From positions 124,001-188,000 of the forward strand of contig NZ_JAQUCA010000003.1 in assembly GCF_028686475.1 (NCBI RefSeq): a DNA stretch of 64,000 nt. The letters are read 5' to 3'. Position numbers and translations under genes: made by a program. The notes under the pieces are model-generated. The model did not search any database and was not told where the DNA came from. It worked only from the letters and a program-made list of their open reading frames with translations. Of the stretch, positions 34,268-41,715 are shown one piece after another; the stretch's first letter is position 1, and each line of letters starts with the position of its first letter. The stretch comes from Giesbergeria sp. Its GTDB lineage: Bacteria; Pseudomonadota; Gammaproteobacteria; Burkholderiales; Burkholderiaceae_C.

Positions 34268-35122
34268 ATGAAATTCCAAGGCTCCTCCCAATACGTTGCT
34301 ACCCAAGATTTGATGCTGGCCGTGAATGCGGCCATCAAACTCCAGCGTCCGTTGCTGGTCAAAGGGGAACCAGGCACCGGCAAAACCATGCTGGCCGAGG
34401 AAGTAGCGCAAGCCTTGAACCTGCCACTGCTGCAATGGCACATCAAGTCCACCACCAAAGCGCAACAGGGTTTGTATGAATACGATGCCGTCAGCCGCCT
34501 GCGCGATTCGCAATTGGGCGATGCTGACAGCAGCGAGCGCGTGCAAGATATTCGCAACTACATTGTGAAGGGTGTGCTGTGGCAAGCTTTTATGGCCGAG
34601 CAGCCGGTGGCCCTGCTGATTGACGAAATCGACAAAGCCGATATTGAGTTCCCCAACGACCTGCTGCGCGAACTCGACCGCATGGAGTTTTATTGCTACG
34701 AAACGCGCGAGCTGATTCGTGCCAAGCACCGGCCCGTGGTGTTTATCACCTCCAACAACGAAAAAGAGCTGCCCGATGCCTTTTTGCGCCGCTGCTTTTT
34801 TCACTACATCAAATTCCCCGAGGCGGACACCATGCGCCGCATTGTGGAGGTGCATTTTCCGACGCTGAAAGGTGAATTGTTGGCCGCTGCCATGAAAACG
34901 TTTTACGACGTGCGCGGCCTGCCCGGCCTGAAAAAGAAGCCCTCGACCAGCGAGTTGATTGACTGGCTCAAGCTCCTAGTGGCCGAGGATATTCCGCTGC
35001 AAGCGCTGCAAAGTGCCGACAACAAAGTGTCGGTGCCGCCGCTGGTAGGCGCCCTGCTGAAAAACGAGCAAGACGTGAGCTTGTTTGAAAAACTGGTGTT
35101 GATGAACCAGCGCCATCGCTAA
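34268..35122 (+). CDS. MoxR-type AAA+ ATPase
   Basis: A 284-residue AAA+ ATPase of the MoxR class, cytoplasmic, probably a chaperone-like remodeller. Walker A is GEPGTGKTML (about residues 36-45), Walker B is ALLIDEIDKAD, sensor 1 is VFITSNNEKELPDAFLRRC, which also supplies the arginine finger. MoxR proteins usually act with a von Willebrand factor A protein encoded next door. Here the next gene downstream is a convergent chemoreceptor, so that partner is missing from its usual place. A short 66-base gap separates it from the AI-2E transporter gene. Confidence 0.92.
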   Translation: MKFQGSSQYVATQDLMLAVNAAIKLQRPLLVKGEPGTGKTMLAEEVAQALNLPLLQWHIKSTTKAQQGLYEYDAVSRLRDSQLGDADSSERVQDIRNYIVKGVLWQAFMAEQPVALLIDEIDKADIEFPNDLLRELDRMEFYCYETRELIRAKHRPVVFITSNNEKELPDAFLRRCFFHYIKFPEADTMRRIVEVHFPTLKGELLAAAMKTFYDVRGLPGLKKKPSTSELIDWLKLLVAEDIPLQALQSADNKVSVPPLVGALLKNEQDVSLFEKLVLMNQRHR

Positions 35123-35181
35123 GGCACCGATAGCATCCTTGGCTGGCATCGGCTTGGGTGTGGCACCAGCCTCCCAGCCGA

Positions 35182-36687
35182 TTAAAGTTTGAACACGCTC
35201 ACGGTTTGCACGACGGCATTGGCTTGCTGCTCTAAGGATTGGGCAGCGTGCGCGGCATCTTGCACCGAGGCAGCGTTGTCGCGCGTGCCGTGGTCCATCT
35301 GAATCACGGCCTGTTTGACTTGGTCAATGTCCAGCGCTTGCTGCTCGCTGGCGCTGGTAATCTCTTGCATGATGCTGGCGGCCCGCTGTACGCTACCGAC
35401 AATCTCTTGCATGGTGCTGCCCGCGTCTGCCACCAGTTGGCTGCCGACCTGTACGCTCTGCACCGAGCTGCCAATCAGGGTTTTGATTTCTTTGGCCGCT
35501 TCGGCAGAACGGCCGGCTAGATTTCGTACTTCAGAGGCTACCACGGCAAAGCCGCGCCCTTGTTCGCCAGCGCGCGCGGCTTCTACTGCTGCATTCAGGG
35601 CCAAAATATTGGTTTGGAAGGCAATGCCGTCAATCACGCCAATGATGTCGGCAATTTTGCGCGAGGAGGTATTGATTTCTTCCATCGTTTTTACCACCTG
35701 TGATACCACTGCACCGCCTTTGGCAGCAATGTTGGAGGTGTCCCCGACCAAATGATTGGCCTGTTTGGCGCTTTCGTGGTTTTGCCGCACCGTCAGCGAT
35801 AAAGTCTCCATCGCGGCAGCCGTTTGTTCTAAGGCGCTGGCTTGCTGCGCGGTGCGTGTGGACAAATCCAGATTGCCGCGCGCAATTTGTGTGGTGGCAC
35901 TGGCCATCGCCTCGGCGTTGCGGCGAATGTCTGTCACCACCCGAATCAGGTTTTGCTGCATGGCGTGGACATTGGCATTGAGGCTGTGTTGGTCTCCGGC
36001 TTGTACGGTGATGCTTTCGCTCAAATCACCCCGGCCCACATGGCGCACCAGCGCGGCGGCCTGTGCTGGTTCTACGCCCAAATCGCGCCACACCGAGGTG
36101 ATGATGGCGTGCGAACCCAGCCCCAGCCCCAACACAATTAACACCCCCATGCCAATATTGACCATCAGCCCTTCGCGTTGTGCCGTTGTAAGGCTGGTAA
36201 AGCGCTCTTCTAAGGTAGCGTGGGCTTGGGTGCGCGACAAATCCACTTGGCGCATCAGTTCTTTTTGTGCGGCCCCCATGCGCTGAAATTGCTCCGGCGA
36301 GGTCTGCTTGTTCAACATACTTTGCGTGGCTTGCAGGGCGGCGCTTTGGTAGGCTTCAAAAGCCGTACTCAACTGGCCCACCAGTTCGCGTTTGCCATCG
36401 AGTTGGCGCGATTTTTCTAAAGCAGCCTGCACATGTTGGATGGTTTTTTGTGCATCCTTGAGGCGGTCGGCATCATCTTCTACCGCTGCTGCCTGAAAAT
36501 CAGCCTGCAACTGGTGGATGCCGCGCTCGGCATCGAACAAATGCTCCAGAAACGGGGTTTCCACCGTGCGTAGCAGTTCTAGGTTGCGGTGGTTGTTCCA
36601 GCCCATCACCAAGCTGATGAGCAGCCCGACCGCAAACACCACCCCCACGCTGAGTGGCAAGAGCCATATTTTGAGGCGAAATTTCAT
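35182..36687 (-). CDS. Methyl-accepting chemotaxis protein
   Basis: A 501-residue chemoreceptor of the inner membrane. TM1 lies at about 7-29, a four-helix-bundle-type periplasmic sensor at about 30-185, TM2 near 187-210 and a HAMP domain at about 212-265. The cytoplasmic signalling hairpin has its tip at [20 protein letters not shown] and the flank [20 protein letters not shown]. It ends [10 protein letters not shown] and lacks a C-terminal pentapeptide tether for CheR/CheB. The small phosphate-binding-like gene follows upstream on the same strand after 45 bases. The ligand is unknown. Confidence 0.94.
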   Translation of the reverse strand: MKFRLKIWLLPLSVGVVFAVGLLISLVMGWNNHRNLELLRTVETPFLEHLFDAERGIHQLQADFQAAAVEDDADRLKDAQKTIQHVQAALEKSRQLDGKRELVGQLSTAFEAYQSAALQATQSMLNKQTSPEQFQRMGAAQKELMRQVDLSRTQAHATLEERFTSLTTAQREGLMVNIGMGVLIVLGLGLGSHAIITSVWRDLGVEPAQAAALVRHVGRGDLSESITVQAGDQHSLNANVHAMQQNLIRVVTDIRRNAEAMASATTQIARGNLDLSTRTAQQASALEQTAAAMETLSLTVRQNHESAKQANHLVGDTSNIAAKGGAVVSQVVKTMEEINTSSRKIADIIGVIDGIAFQTNILALNAAVEAARAGEQGRGFAVVASEVRNLAGRSAEAAKEIKTLIGSSVQSVQVGSQLVADAGSTMQEIVGSVQRAASIMQEITSASEQQALDIDQVKQAVIQMDHGTRDNAASVQDAAHAAQSLEQQANAVVQTVSVFKL

Positions 36688-36732
36688 GGTGTGAAAATAT
36701 GATGGCGAATCGGGTGGGCTGAAAATGGGGCT

Positions 36733-37158
36733 TTAATCAAGGCTCAACAGCACTTTGACCGAAGCATCGACCGCAGATTTTTCTATATAGCCAATCGCCT
36801 TGGGGTTGGCGGCCAATACCTTTTTCACTTCGGCAGAGTTGGCCAGCTCTTTAGGCAATGTGGCTTTACCCGAAAACACCAAGCGCGCCCAAGCGGCCTT
36901 GACTTGGGCGGCAGATTTGCCGGTGGCTTTGCTATAAAACTGCTCGCGCACCGGGGCTGATTCTGACTGGTCTAGCAGTGTTACGGCACCCACACCGGGC
37001 AGCTGGTCGGATTTACCCAAAAACAGCGCCGATGCCTGCTCTGCACTCAAAGCGCTGGCAGCACTTTGCGCCCCGGCCACCACAGCCACTTGGGCATAAG
37101 CCAGCGGCCCCAAGAGTAAACCTGCGATGAACAAGCAGGTAGAGTGAAATGGTTTCAT
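36733..37158 (-). CDS. Small periplasmic phosphate-binding-like protein
   Basis: A 141-residue exported protein with a signal peptide cleaved near AYA at residue 22. The mature part resembles the C-terminal lobe of PstS-type phosphate-binding proteins (LSAEQASALFLGKSDQLPG, then SAPVREQFYSKATGKS, then NPKAIGYIEKSAVD). It is less than half the length of full PstS, and no ABC transporter genes are adjacent, so it is more likely a sensory or accessory protein than an uptake receptor. It lies 15 bases after the porin gene and 45 bases before the chemoreceptor, all in one direction, which suggests one unit. Confidence 0.78.
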   Translation of the reverse strand: MKPFHSTCLFIAGLLLGPLAYAQVAVVAGAQSAASALSAEQASALFLGKSDQLPGVGAVTLLDQSESAPVREQFYSKATGKSAAQVKAAWARLVFSGKATLPKELANSAEVKKVLAANPKAIGYIEKSAVDASVKVLLSLD

Positions 37159-37173
37159 GCGGCCCCCAAAAAA

Positions 37174-38349
37174 TCAGAAAACACGGTCGTAGCTGATGCG
37201 TAGCACCGTGGAGTGGCCGCCAAAGACGTTGCTATCGTCTGTGTTTCTGTCCACTTGGGCCTTAACGGTGCTGCTGGAAGACAGGTCGTAGCGCAAGGAG
37301 ACTGAACTGCGGTGGTAGTTGCCCACGGTGTAGGCTTGGCTATCGGTAGTGCGCTCTCTAAAGCGGGCATAGTTGATGAAGGGTGTCCATTTGCCAAAGC
37401 GCATCCCTGCACCCACGGTCAGTGCTGGGGCAGTGACTTTGTAGCCATCCAGTTTGCGTGTGAGTTGCGTAAACTCGGACAGCACAAACCATTCATCCAT
37501 GTCTAGGTTGGCCGCCAAGCCATAAGCGCGCATAGTAGCTTGTCCATTCACGTCTGCGCTGGCGGGGTCATTGTTGTAGGCGCTGGCTTTGGCGCCCATC
37601 ATGACAGCACGCAGGGTAAGCGGGCCGTGGTTGACCTCAATATCTCCGCCGATAATATCTTTCCAGCGCACTTGGGTTTTACCGGCGGGATAGTACAGTT
37701 TTTGGTAGCGCGAGCTGCGGACGGTTTCTTGACCGGCAAACACGCTGGCCGTGAGGGTGGCCTCGCCCACATTGCGGTTGTAGCGCAAACTAGCCCCGTT
37801 GTAGTTGGTGGCTTCCCAGCCGTACAACTCGGGCGGCGGCGATATCCAAGGGTAAGCCACGCCAATATCCTGAAAATCTGAGTAGTAATACAGCGGAATG
37901 CGTTTGCGGCCCAAATACAGCTCAAAATTTTGGTTCAGCTTGTAGCTGCCAAAAGCCCATGCCACATCAGGGGTGGCGCGCGTGCCCCGGCTGACCAACT
38001 GCACCGTCAGGCCGGCTTGCTCGTTCAGGGTGTATTTGCCTTGCACGCCTATGCGCGATTCTGGCCGCAGCGTGAACTCATCACCATAGACACCGGCGTT
38101 GCTCCAATCGGCCACATAGCAGGGGCATTGCACGTCTTTGATGGTGTTGGGTCCGGTATAGCCTGCATCTAAACTGCCATTGGTCACTTTACCGCCCACC
38201 AGCGAGACATAGCCCGACAGCTTGAGTTTGGATTCGGTGTTGGGGCTGGGGCTGGTGGTGGCCTCTTGTGCGGAGGCCGACAAGGCAGCCCCCAGCAACA
38301 AGGCTCCACCCCATAAATGGGGCTTGATTTTGGACATGGAATCAATCAT
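37174..38349 (-). CDS. Outer-membrane porin-like beta-barrel protein
   Basis: A 391-residue outer-membrane beta-barrel protein. A signal peptide ends near ALSASA|QEA. The mature protein is rich in alternating aromatic and polar strands (LKLSGYVSLVGG, NFELYLGRKRIPLYYY, STVLRISYDRVF) and ends in phenylalanine, as outer-membrane barrels do. An unusual CPC pair occurs near the N-terminus (DVQCPCYVADW). The start is set at the ATG at 38349 (MIDSMSKIKPHLW); the ATG at 38337 is an alternative, and neither has a clear ribosome binding site. The small binding-like gene and the chemoreceptor follow in the same direction. Substrate unknown. Confidence 0.8.
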   Translation of the reverse strand: MIDSMSKIKPHLWGGALLLGAALSASAQEATTSPSPNTESKLKLSGYVSLVGGKVTNGSLDAGYTGPNTIKDVQCPCYVADWSNAGVYGDEFTLRPESRIGVQGKYTLNEQAGLTVQLVSRGTRATPDVAWAFGSYKLNQNFELYLGRKRIPLYYYSDFQDIGVAYPWISPPPELYGWEATNYNGASLRYNRNVGEATLTASVFAGQETVRSSRYQKLYYPAGKTQVRWKDIIGGDIEVNHGPLTLRAVMMGAKASAYNNDPASADVNGQATMRAYGLAANLDMDEWFVLSEFTQLTRKLDGYKVTAPALTVGAGMRFGKWTPFINYARFRERTTDSQAYTVGNYHRSSVSLRYDLSSSSTVKAQVDRNTDDSNVFGGHSTVLRISYDRVF

Positions 38350-38442
38350 GGTGAAAATGGTGCTGAAAATTATTTCATGCGGCCTTGAATGGGCGCTGAC
38401 AAACAAACAGCTTGGTATGGCTCTTTGTACTGATTTTTGAGC

Positions 38443-39513
38443 TTAAAGTGTTGCCTGTTTGGTGGCAACACCCGCAGTGGCAAAACTGGCCATTTCGCGC
38501 AAAATGGCACAAGCCGATACCAACAAGGGCCAAGCCAAAGCCGCGCCCGAACCTTCGCCCAAGCGCAAGCCAAAATCCAATAAAGGCTGGGCTTGTAACT
38601 GCGCCAACATCAAGGCATGGCCCGGCTCGCCAGAGTTGTGAGAAAAAACGCAGCGTTGCAATACCAAAGGCTGCAAACGGCTGGCCACCAACACCGCCGC
38701 CGTGGTGATAAAGCCATCGACCAAAATCACGCGGCGCTCGCTGGCCGCTTGTAGCACTGCGCCTACCATCGTGGCTACTTCAAAGCCGCCCAAGGCGGCC
38801 AGCGCGTCCAGAGGTTCAATGGCATCGGCATTGGCTTGCAATGCTTGCTGCAATACGGCGCGTTTGCGGGCAATGCCAGCGGCATCCAGCCCGGTGCCTG
38901 CGCCGGTGCAGGCTTCTAAAGAGGTGCCGCACAGCCGCGCCAATAGTAGTGAGGCTACCGAGGTATTGCCAATGCCCATCTCGCCCAATAACAGCGCATT
39001 GCCGGGCAGCTGGCGTACCAGCTCCATGCCATGCGCCAGCGCCTGCGTGCATTGGGCCGCGCTCATGGCCGGGCCGATAGAGGCATCTTGCGTAGCGGCA
39101 GCGACTTTGCGAATACACAATTGGGGCTGGCCAGCGATGGCTTGGCGGGGGGCAAAATCACGCGCTACACCGCAATCCACCACGGTCAGGGCCAAGCCAT
39201 GTTGCCGGGCCAGCACGCTCACAGCAGCGCCACCGGCCAAAAAATTATCGACCATTTGCCAAGTGACATCGCTGGGGTAAGCGGATACCCCTTTGGCGGC
39301 TAAACCATGATCGGCGGCAAACACCACCATCTGTGGTGCCTCTAACTGGGGTTGCTCGGTGCCCAAAATTTGGCCCAACTGCAAGGCCAGTGCCTCTAAG
39401 CGGCCTAGCGCTCCCAGAGGCTTGGTTTTGTGGTCTAGTTGGTGTTGCAATGCTTGCGTCAGGGCAGCGTCGGTCAAATCGGCGACAGTGGGCAATTGCA
39501 AAGGTGTAGGCAT
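38443..39513 (-). CDS. cobT: Nicotinate-nucleotide--dimethylbenzimidazole phosphoribosyltransferase
   Basis: CobT activates the lower ligand of cobalamin by making alpha-ribazole phosphate from dimethylbenzimidazole and nicotinate mononucleotide. At 356 residues it is the normal length. Motifs include DHKTKPLGALGRLE near the N-terminus, VVFAADHGLAAKGVSAYP, GEMGIGNTSVAS and the C-terminal EGSGAALAWPLL. It is read divergently from the flavin reductase gene. Together with cobQ on the other side it forms a small cobalamin nucleotide-loop and amidation locus; other cob genes are not in the window. Confidence 0.96.
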   Translation of the reverse strand: MPTPLQLPTVADLTDAALTQALQHQLDHKTKPLGALGRLEALALQLGQILGTEQPQLEAPQMVVFAADHGLAAKGVSAYPSDVTWQMVDNFLAGGAAVSVLARQHGLALTVVDCGVARDFAPRQAIAGQPQLCIRKVAAATQDASIGPAMSAAQCTQALAHGMELVRQLPGNALLLGEMGIGNTSVASLLLARLCGTSLEACTGAGTGLDAAGIARKRAVLQQALQANADAIEPLDALAALGGFEVATMVGAVLQAASERRVILVDGFITTAAVLVASRLQPLVLQRCVFSHNSGEPGHALMLAQLQAQPLLDFGLRLGEGSGAALAWPLLVSACAILREMASFATAGVATKQATL

Positions 39514-39644
39514 AAAAAACGCTCAGAAGAAAAGAAAAAAACAGAACAAAGACAGGACATTGGCAGCATCACCCCAAAGTAGCAGGCAAAACCAAGACAA
39601 TATCGGCCCACTACTTGCCAACCTTTTTTGCGGAATATAAAAAT

Positions 39645-40202
39645 ATGGCCACCCCCCCCCAGAGTAACCAGCGGCTCGATTGGCTACCCAGCAGCGCACT
39701 AGCCAGCTTACCCACCGTATCGTCCAGCAACTACCGGGGTGGCTTGCGCCATTTTGCCATTGGGGTCACACTGGTTTCGACTTGCCATAACGGCGTGCGC
39801 GCGGGCCTGACGGCCACTGCCGTCTGCTCGGTCACCGCCGAACCGCCACGTTTGGTGGTGTTTGTGAATAAAAATGTGGCCGCTTGTGATTTAATTTTTC
39901 AAAGTGGCGCGCTGTGTATCAATGTGCTGGCCGCCGAGCAAGAAGAATTGGCCAAAGCGTTTGCCTCGATGATTCCAGACGTACAAGGCGAAGCCCGGTT
40001 TAATTACGGCACTTGGGACAAGGCCGTGACGGGGGTGCCGGTATTGCACAATGCACTGGCCAATTTTGATTGTCGCGTGGTCAAGGTGTTTGAAGAAAGC
40101 ACACACCAAGCCTTTGTCTGCGAAGTGCTGGCCACGCGCGAGCGCAGCGATGGCGACGCTCTAATTTACCTTAACGGGGCGTTTCGGAGTCTGCCGCAAT
40201 AA
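39645..40202 (+). CDS. Flavin reductase-like FMN-binding protein
   Basis: A 185-residue protein of the flavin reductase (DIM6/NTAB) family, which reduces FMN or FAD with NAD(P)H for a partner enzyme. Family features are YRGGLRHFAIGVTLVST, then GLTATAVCSVTAEPPRLVVFVNK, then FNYGTWDKAVTGVPVL. The ATG at 39645 is chosen; an upstream ATG or NTG at 39615 would add 10 residues. Nine consecutive C bases (39652-39660) follow directly after the start and encode Thr-Pro-Pro. It lies between cobT and cobQ and its end overlaps that of convergent cobQ by 32 bases. CobR, a corrinoid reductase of aerobic cobalamin synthesis, is in this family, so a similar role is possible but unproven. Confidence 0.85.
   Translation: MATPPQSNQRLDWLPSSALASLPTVSSSNYRGGLRHFAIGVTLVSTCHNGVRAGLTATAVCSVTAEPPRLVVFVNKNVAACDLIFQSGALCINVLAAEQEELAKAFASMIPDVQGEARFNYGTWDKAVTGVPVLHNALANFDCRVVKVFEESTHQAFVCEVLATRERSDGDALIYLNGAFRSLPQ
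39652..39660 (+). repeat. Nine-C homopolymer at the start of a coding region
   Basis: Nine consecutive C bases span codons 3 to 6 of the flavin reductase gene. Gain or loss of one base would frameshift the protein at its first residues. Such tracts can mediate phase variation, or can mark a sequencing-error hotspot. Confidence 0.8.
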
Positions 40203-41691
40203 GGCCCGCCAGCACGCCGGGGGCAAAGTGGCGCTCGATGTAGGCGGCCATGTTGTCAAACACCTGCTCTAGCGTGGGGGCAGCGGCCCCAAACAGGGCT
40301 TGCAGGGCAGCTGGATCTTCTAGCAGACCGTGCAGGTACAGGCCCAACACATTGCCCGCGTTGTTTTGCCACGCCAAGCCGGGCAGCACCTCGCGTGCCA
40401 CATCGCCCTTGGCGGCCATTGCCGGGTGTTGCGCGGTTTGGCCGTGGTGGATTTCGTAGCCTTGCACTAGTACCCCAGACAGCGCCGCCCACGCGCCGGA
40501 CAAGGGGCCAAACTGGGCTTGGGTATGGCGCAAGGTTTTGGCCGCTTCAAACACCGTGACCAAGGGCAGCAAACCCAAACCGGGGCCATTGCCGTCAATG
40601 CCGTTGGGGTCAATCAGGGCTTCGCCCAGCATTTGCAGGCCACCACAAATGCCCAATACCCGCCCGCCAGCGTTGGCATGGGCCGCCACGGCGGCATCCA
40701 AGCCTTGGGCGCGCAACCACGCCAAATCAGCCGTTGTGGCCTTGGAGCCGGGCAGCACCAGCCAATCGGTACGCGGGTTTAGTCCGACCAATTCTGCCGG
40801 GCTGCGCGCCCACAGCAGGCGCAGGCCGGGAATATTCTTCAGGGGCTGAAACTCATCCAAATTGCTCAGGCGCGGGTAGGCCACCACGGCCACGGTGGTA
40901 TGGACCACGCCTTGGCTGTGCTTGCGGTCGTCAAACACGCCATCTTCTTCGGGCAGGCCATGCTGCCACCACATCGGCAAGGTGGCCACGGTGGGCACGC
41001 CAGTCAGGTCTTGCAGCATTTGTGGCGCAGGGGCCAGCAAAGCGGCATCGCCGCGAAACTTGTTCAGCACAAAACCGTGGATGAGTGTGCGCTCTTCTGG
41101 CGGTAACAAGGCCCAAGTGCCATACAAATGGGCGAAAGCGCCGCCTCGGTCAATATCGGTGACCAGCAGACAATGCGCTTGGGCATGGCGGGCTACGCGC
41201 ATGTTGACGATGTCGCTGGCGTGCAGGTTGATTTCGGCGGGGGAACCTGCCCCTTCGATTACCACCACGTCGTTTTGGGCGCGTAAGTCATCCAAGGCTT
41301 GTTGGATGGCGGGCCAAACTTTGTCACTGCGCCCACGCCAAGGCATGGCGGTGAGTTGGGCATCGACTTGGCCCAGCAGCACCACTTGGCTATGGGTGTC
41401 GGCCTCGGGCTTGAGCAACAGCGGGTTCATGCGTACCTCGGGCAACGCACGGGCAGCCAGGGCCTGAAAGTATTGCGCGCTGCCAATCTCACCCAAACTG
41501 CCGCCCGGCCCCACCACGACACGGGCGTTGTTGCTCATGTTTTGCGCCTTAAACGGTGCCACCTTCAAGCCTTGGTTGCTCAACCAGCGGCACAGCGCGG
41601 TGGCAAGCCAGCTTTTACCGGCACCGCTGGTCGTGCCCAACACCATCACGCAGCGTGCCGGGCGGGCAGAAACAGGGAGTTCAACAGACAT
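40171..41691 (-). CDS. cobQ: Cobyric acid synthase
   Basis: CobQ amidates four side chains of adenosylcobyrinic acid diamide, using glutamine and ATP. The 506 residues contain an N-terminal ATP-binding domain with VMVLGTTSGAGKSWLATAL and KAQNMSNNARV, and a C-terminal glutamine amidotransferase domain with the nucleophile cysteine in LGICGGLQMLGE and the histidine in GYEIHHG. I start it at the ATG at 41691 (MSVELPVSARP); the open frame goes seven codons further. It follows fimV by 24 bases in the same direction, perhaps incidentally. Its end overlaps the end of the convergent flavin reductase gene by 32 bases. Confidence 0.95.
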   Translation of the reverse strand: MSVELPVSARPARCVMVLGTTSGAGKSWLATALCRWLSNQGLKVAPFKAQNMSNNARVVVGPGGSLGEIGSAQYFQALAARALPEVRMNPLLLKPEADTHSQVVLLGQVDAQLTAMPWRGRSDKVWPAIQQALDDLRAQNDVVVIEGAGSPAEINLHASDIVNMRVARHAQAHCLLVTDIDRGGAFAHLYGTWALLPPEERTLIHGFVLNKFRGDAALLAPAPQMLQDLTGVPTVATLPMWWQHGLPEEDGVFDDRKHSQGVVHTTVAVVAYPRLSNLDEFQPLKNIPGLRLLWARSPAELVGLNPRTDWLVLPGSKATTADLAWLRAQGLDAAVAAHANAGGRVLGICGGLQMLGEALIDPNGIDGNGPGLGLLPLVTVFEAAKTLRHTQAQFGPLSGAWAALSGVLVQGYEIHHGQTAQHPAMAAKGDVAREVLPGLAWQNNAGNVLGLYLHGLLEDPAALQALFGAAAPTLEQVFDNMAAYIERHFAPGVLAGLIAADSETPR

Positions 41692-41715
41692 GGCACGGGC
41701 AGCGCAAAGCAAGGT

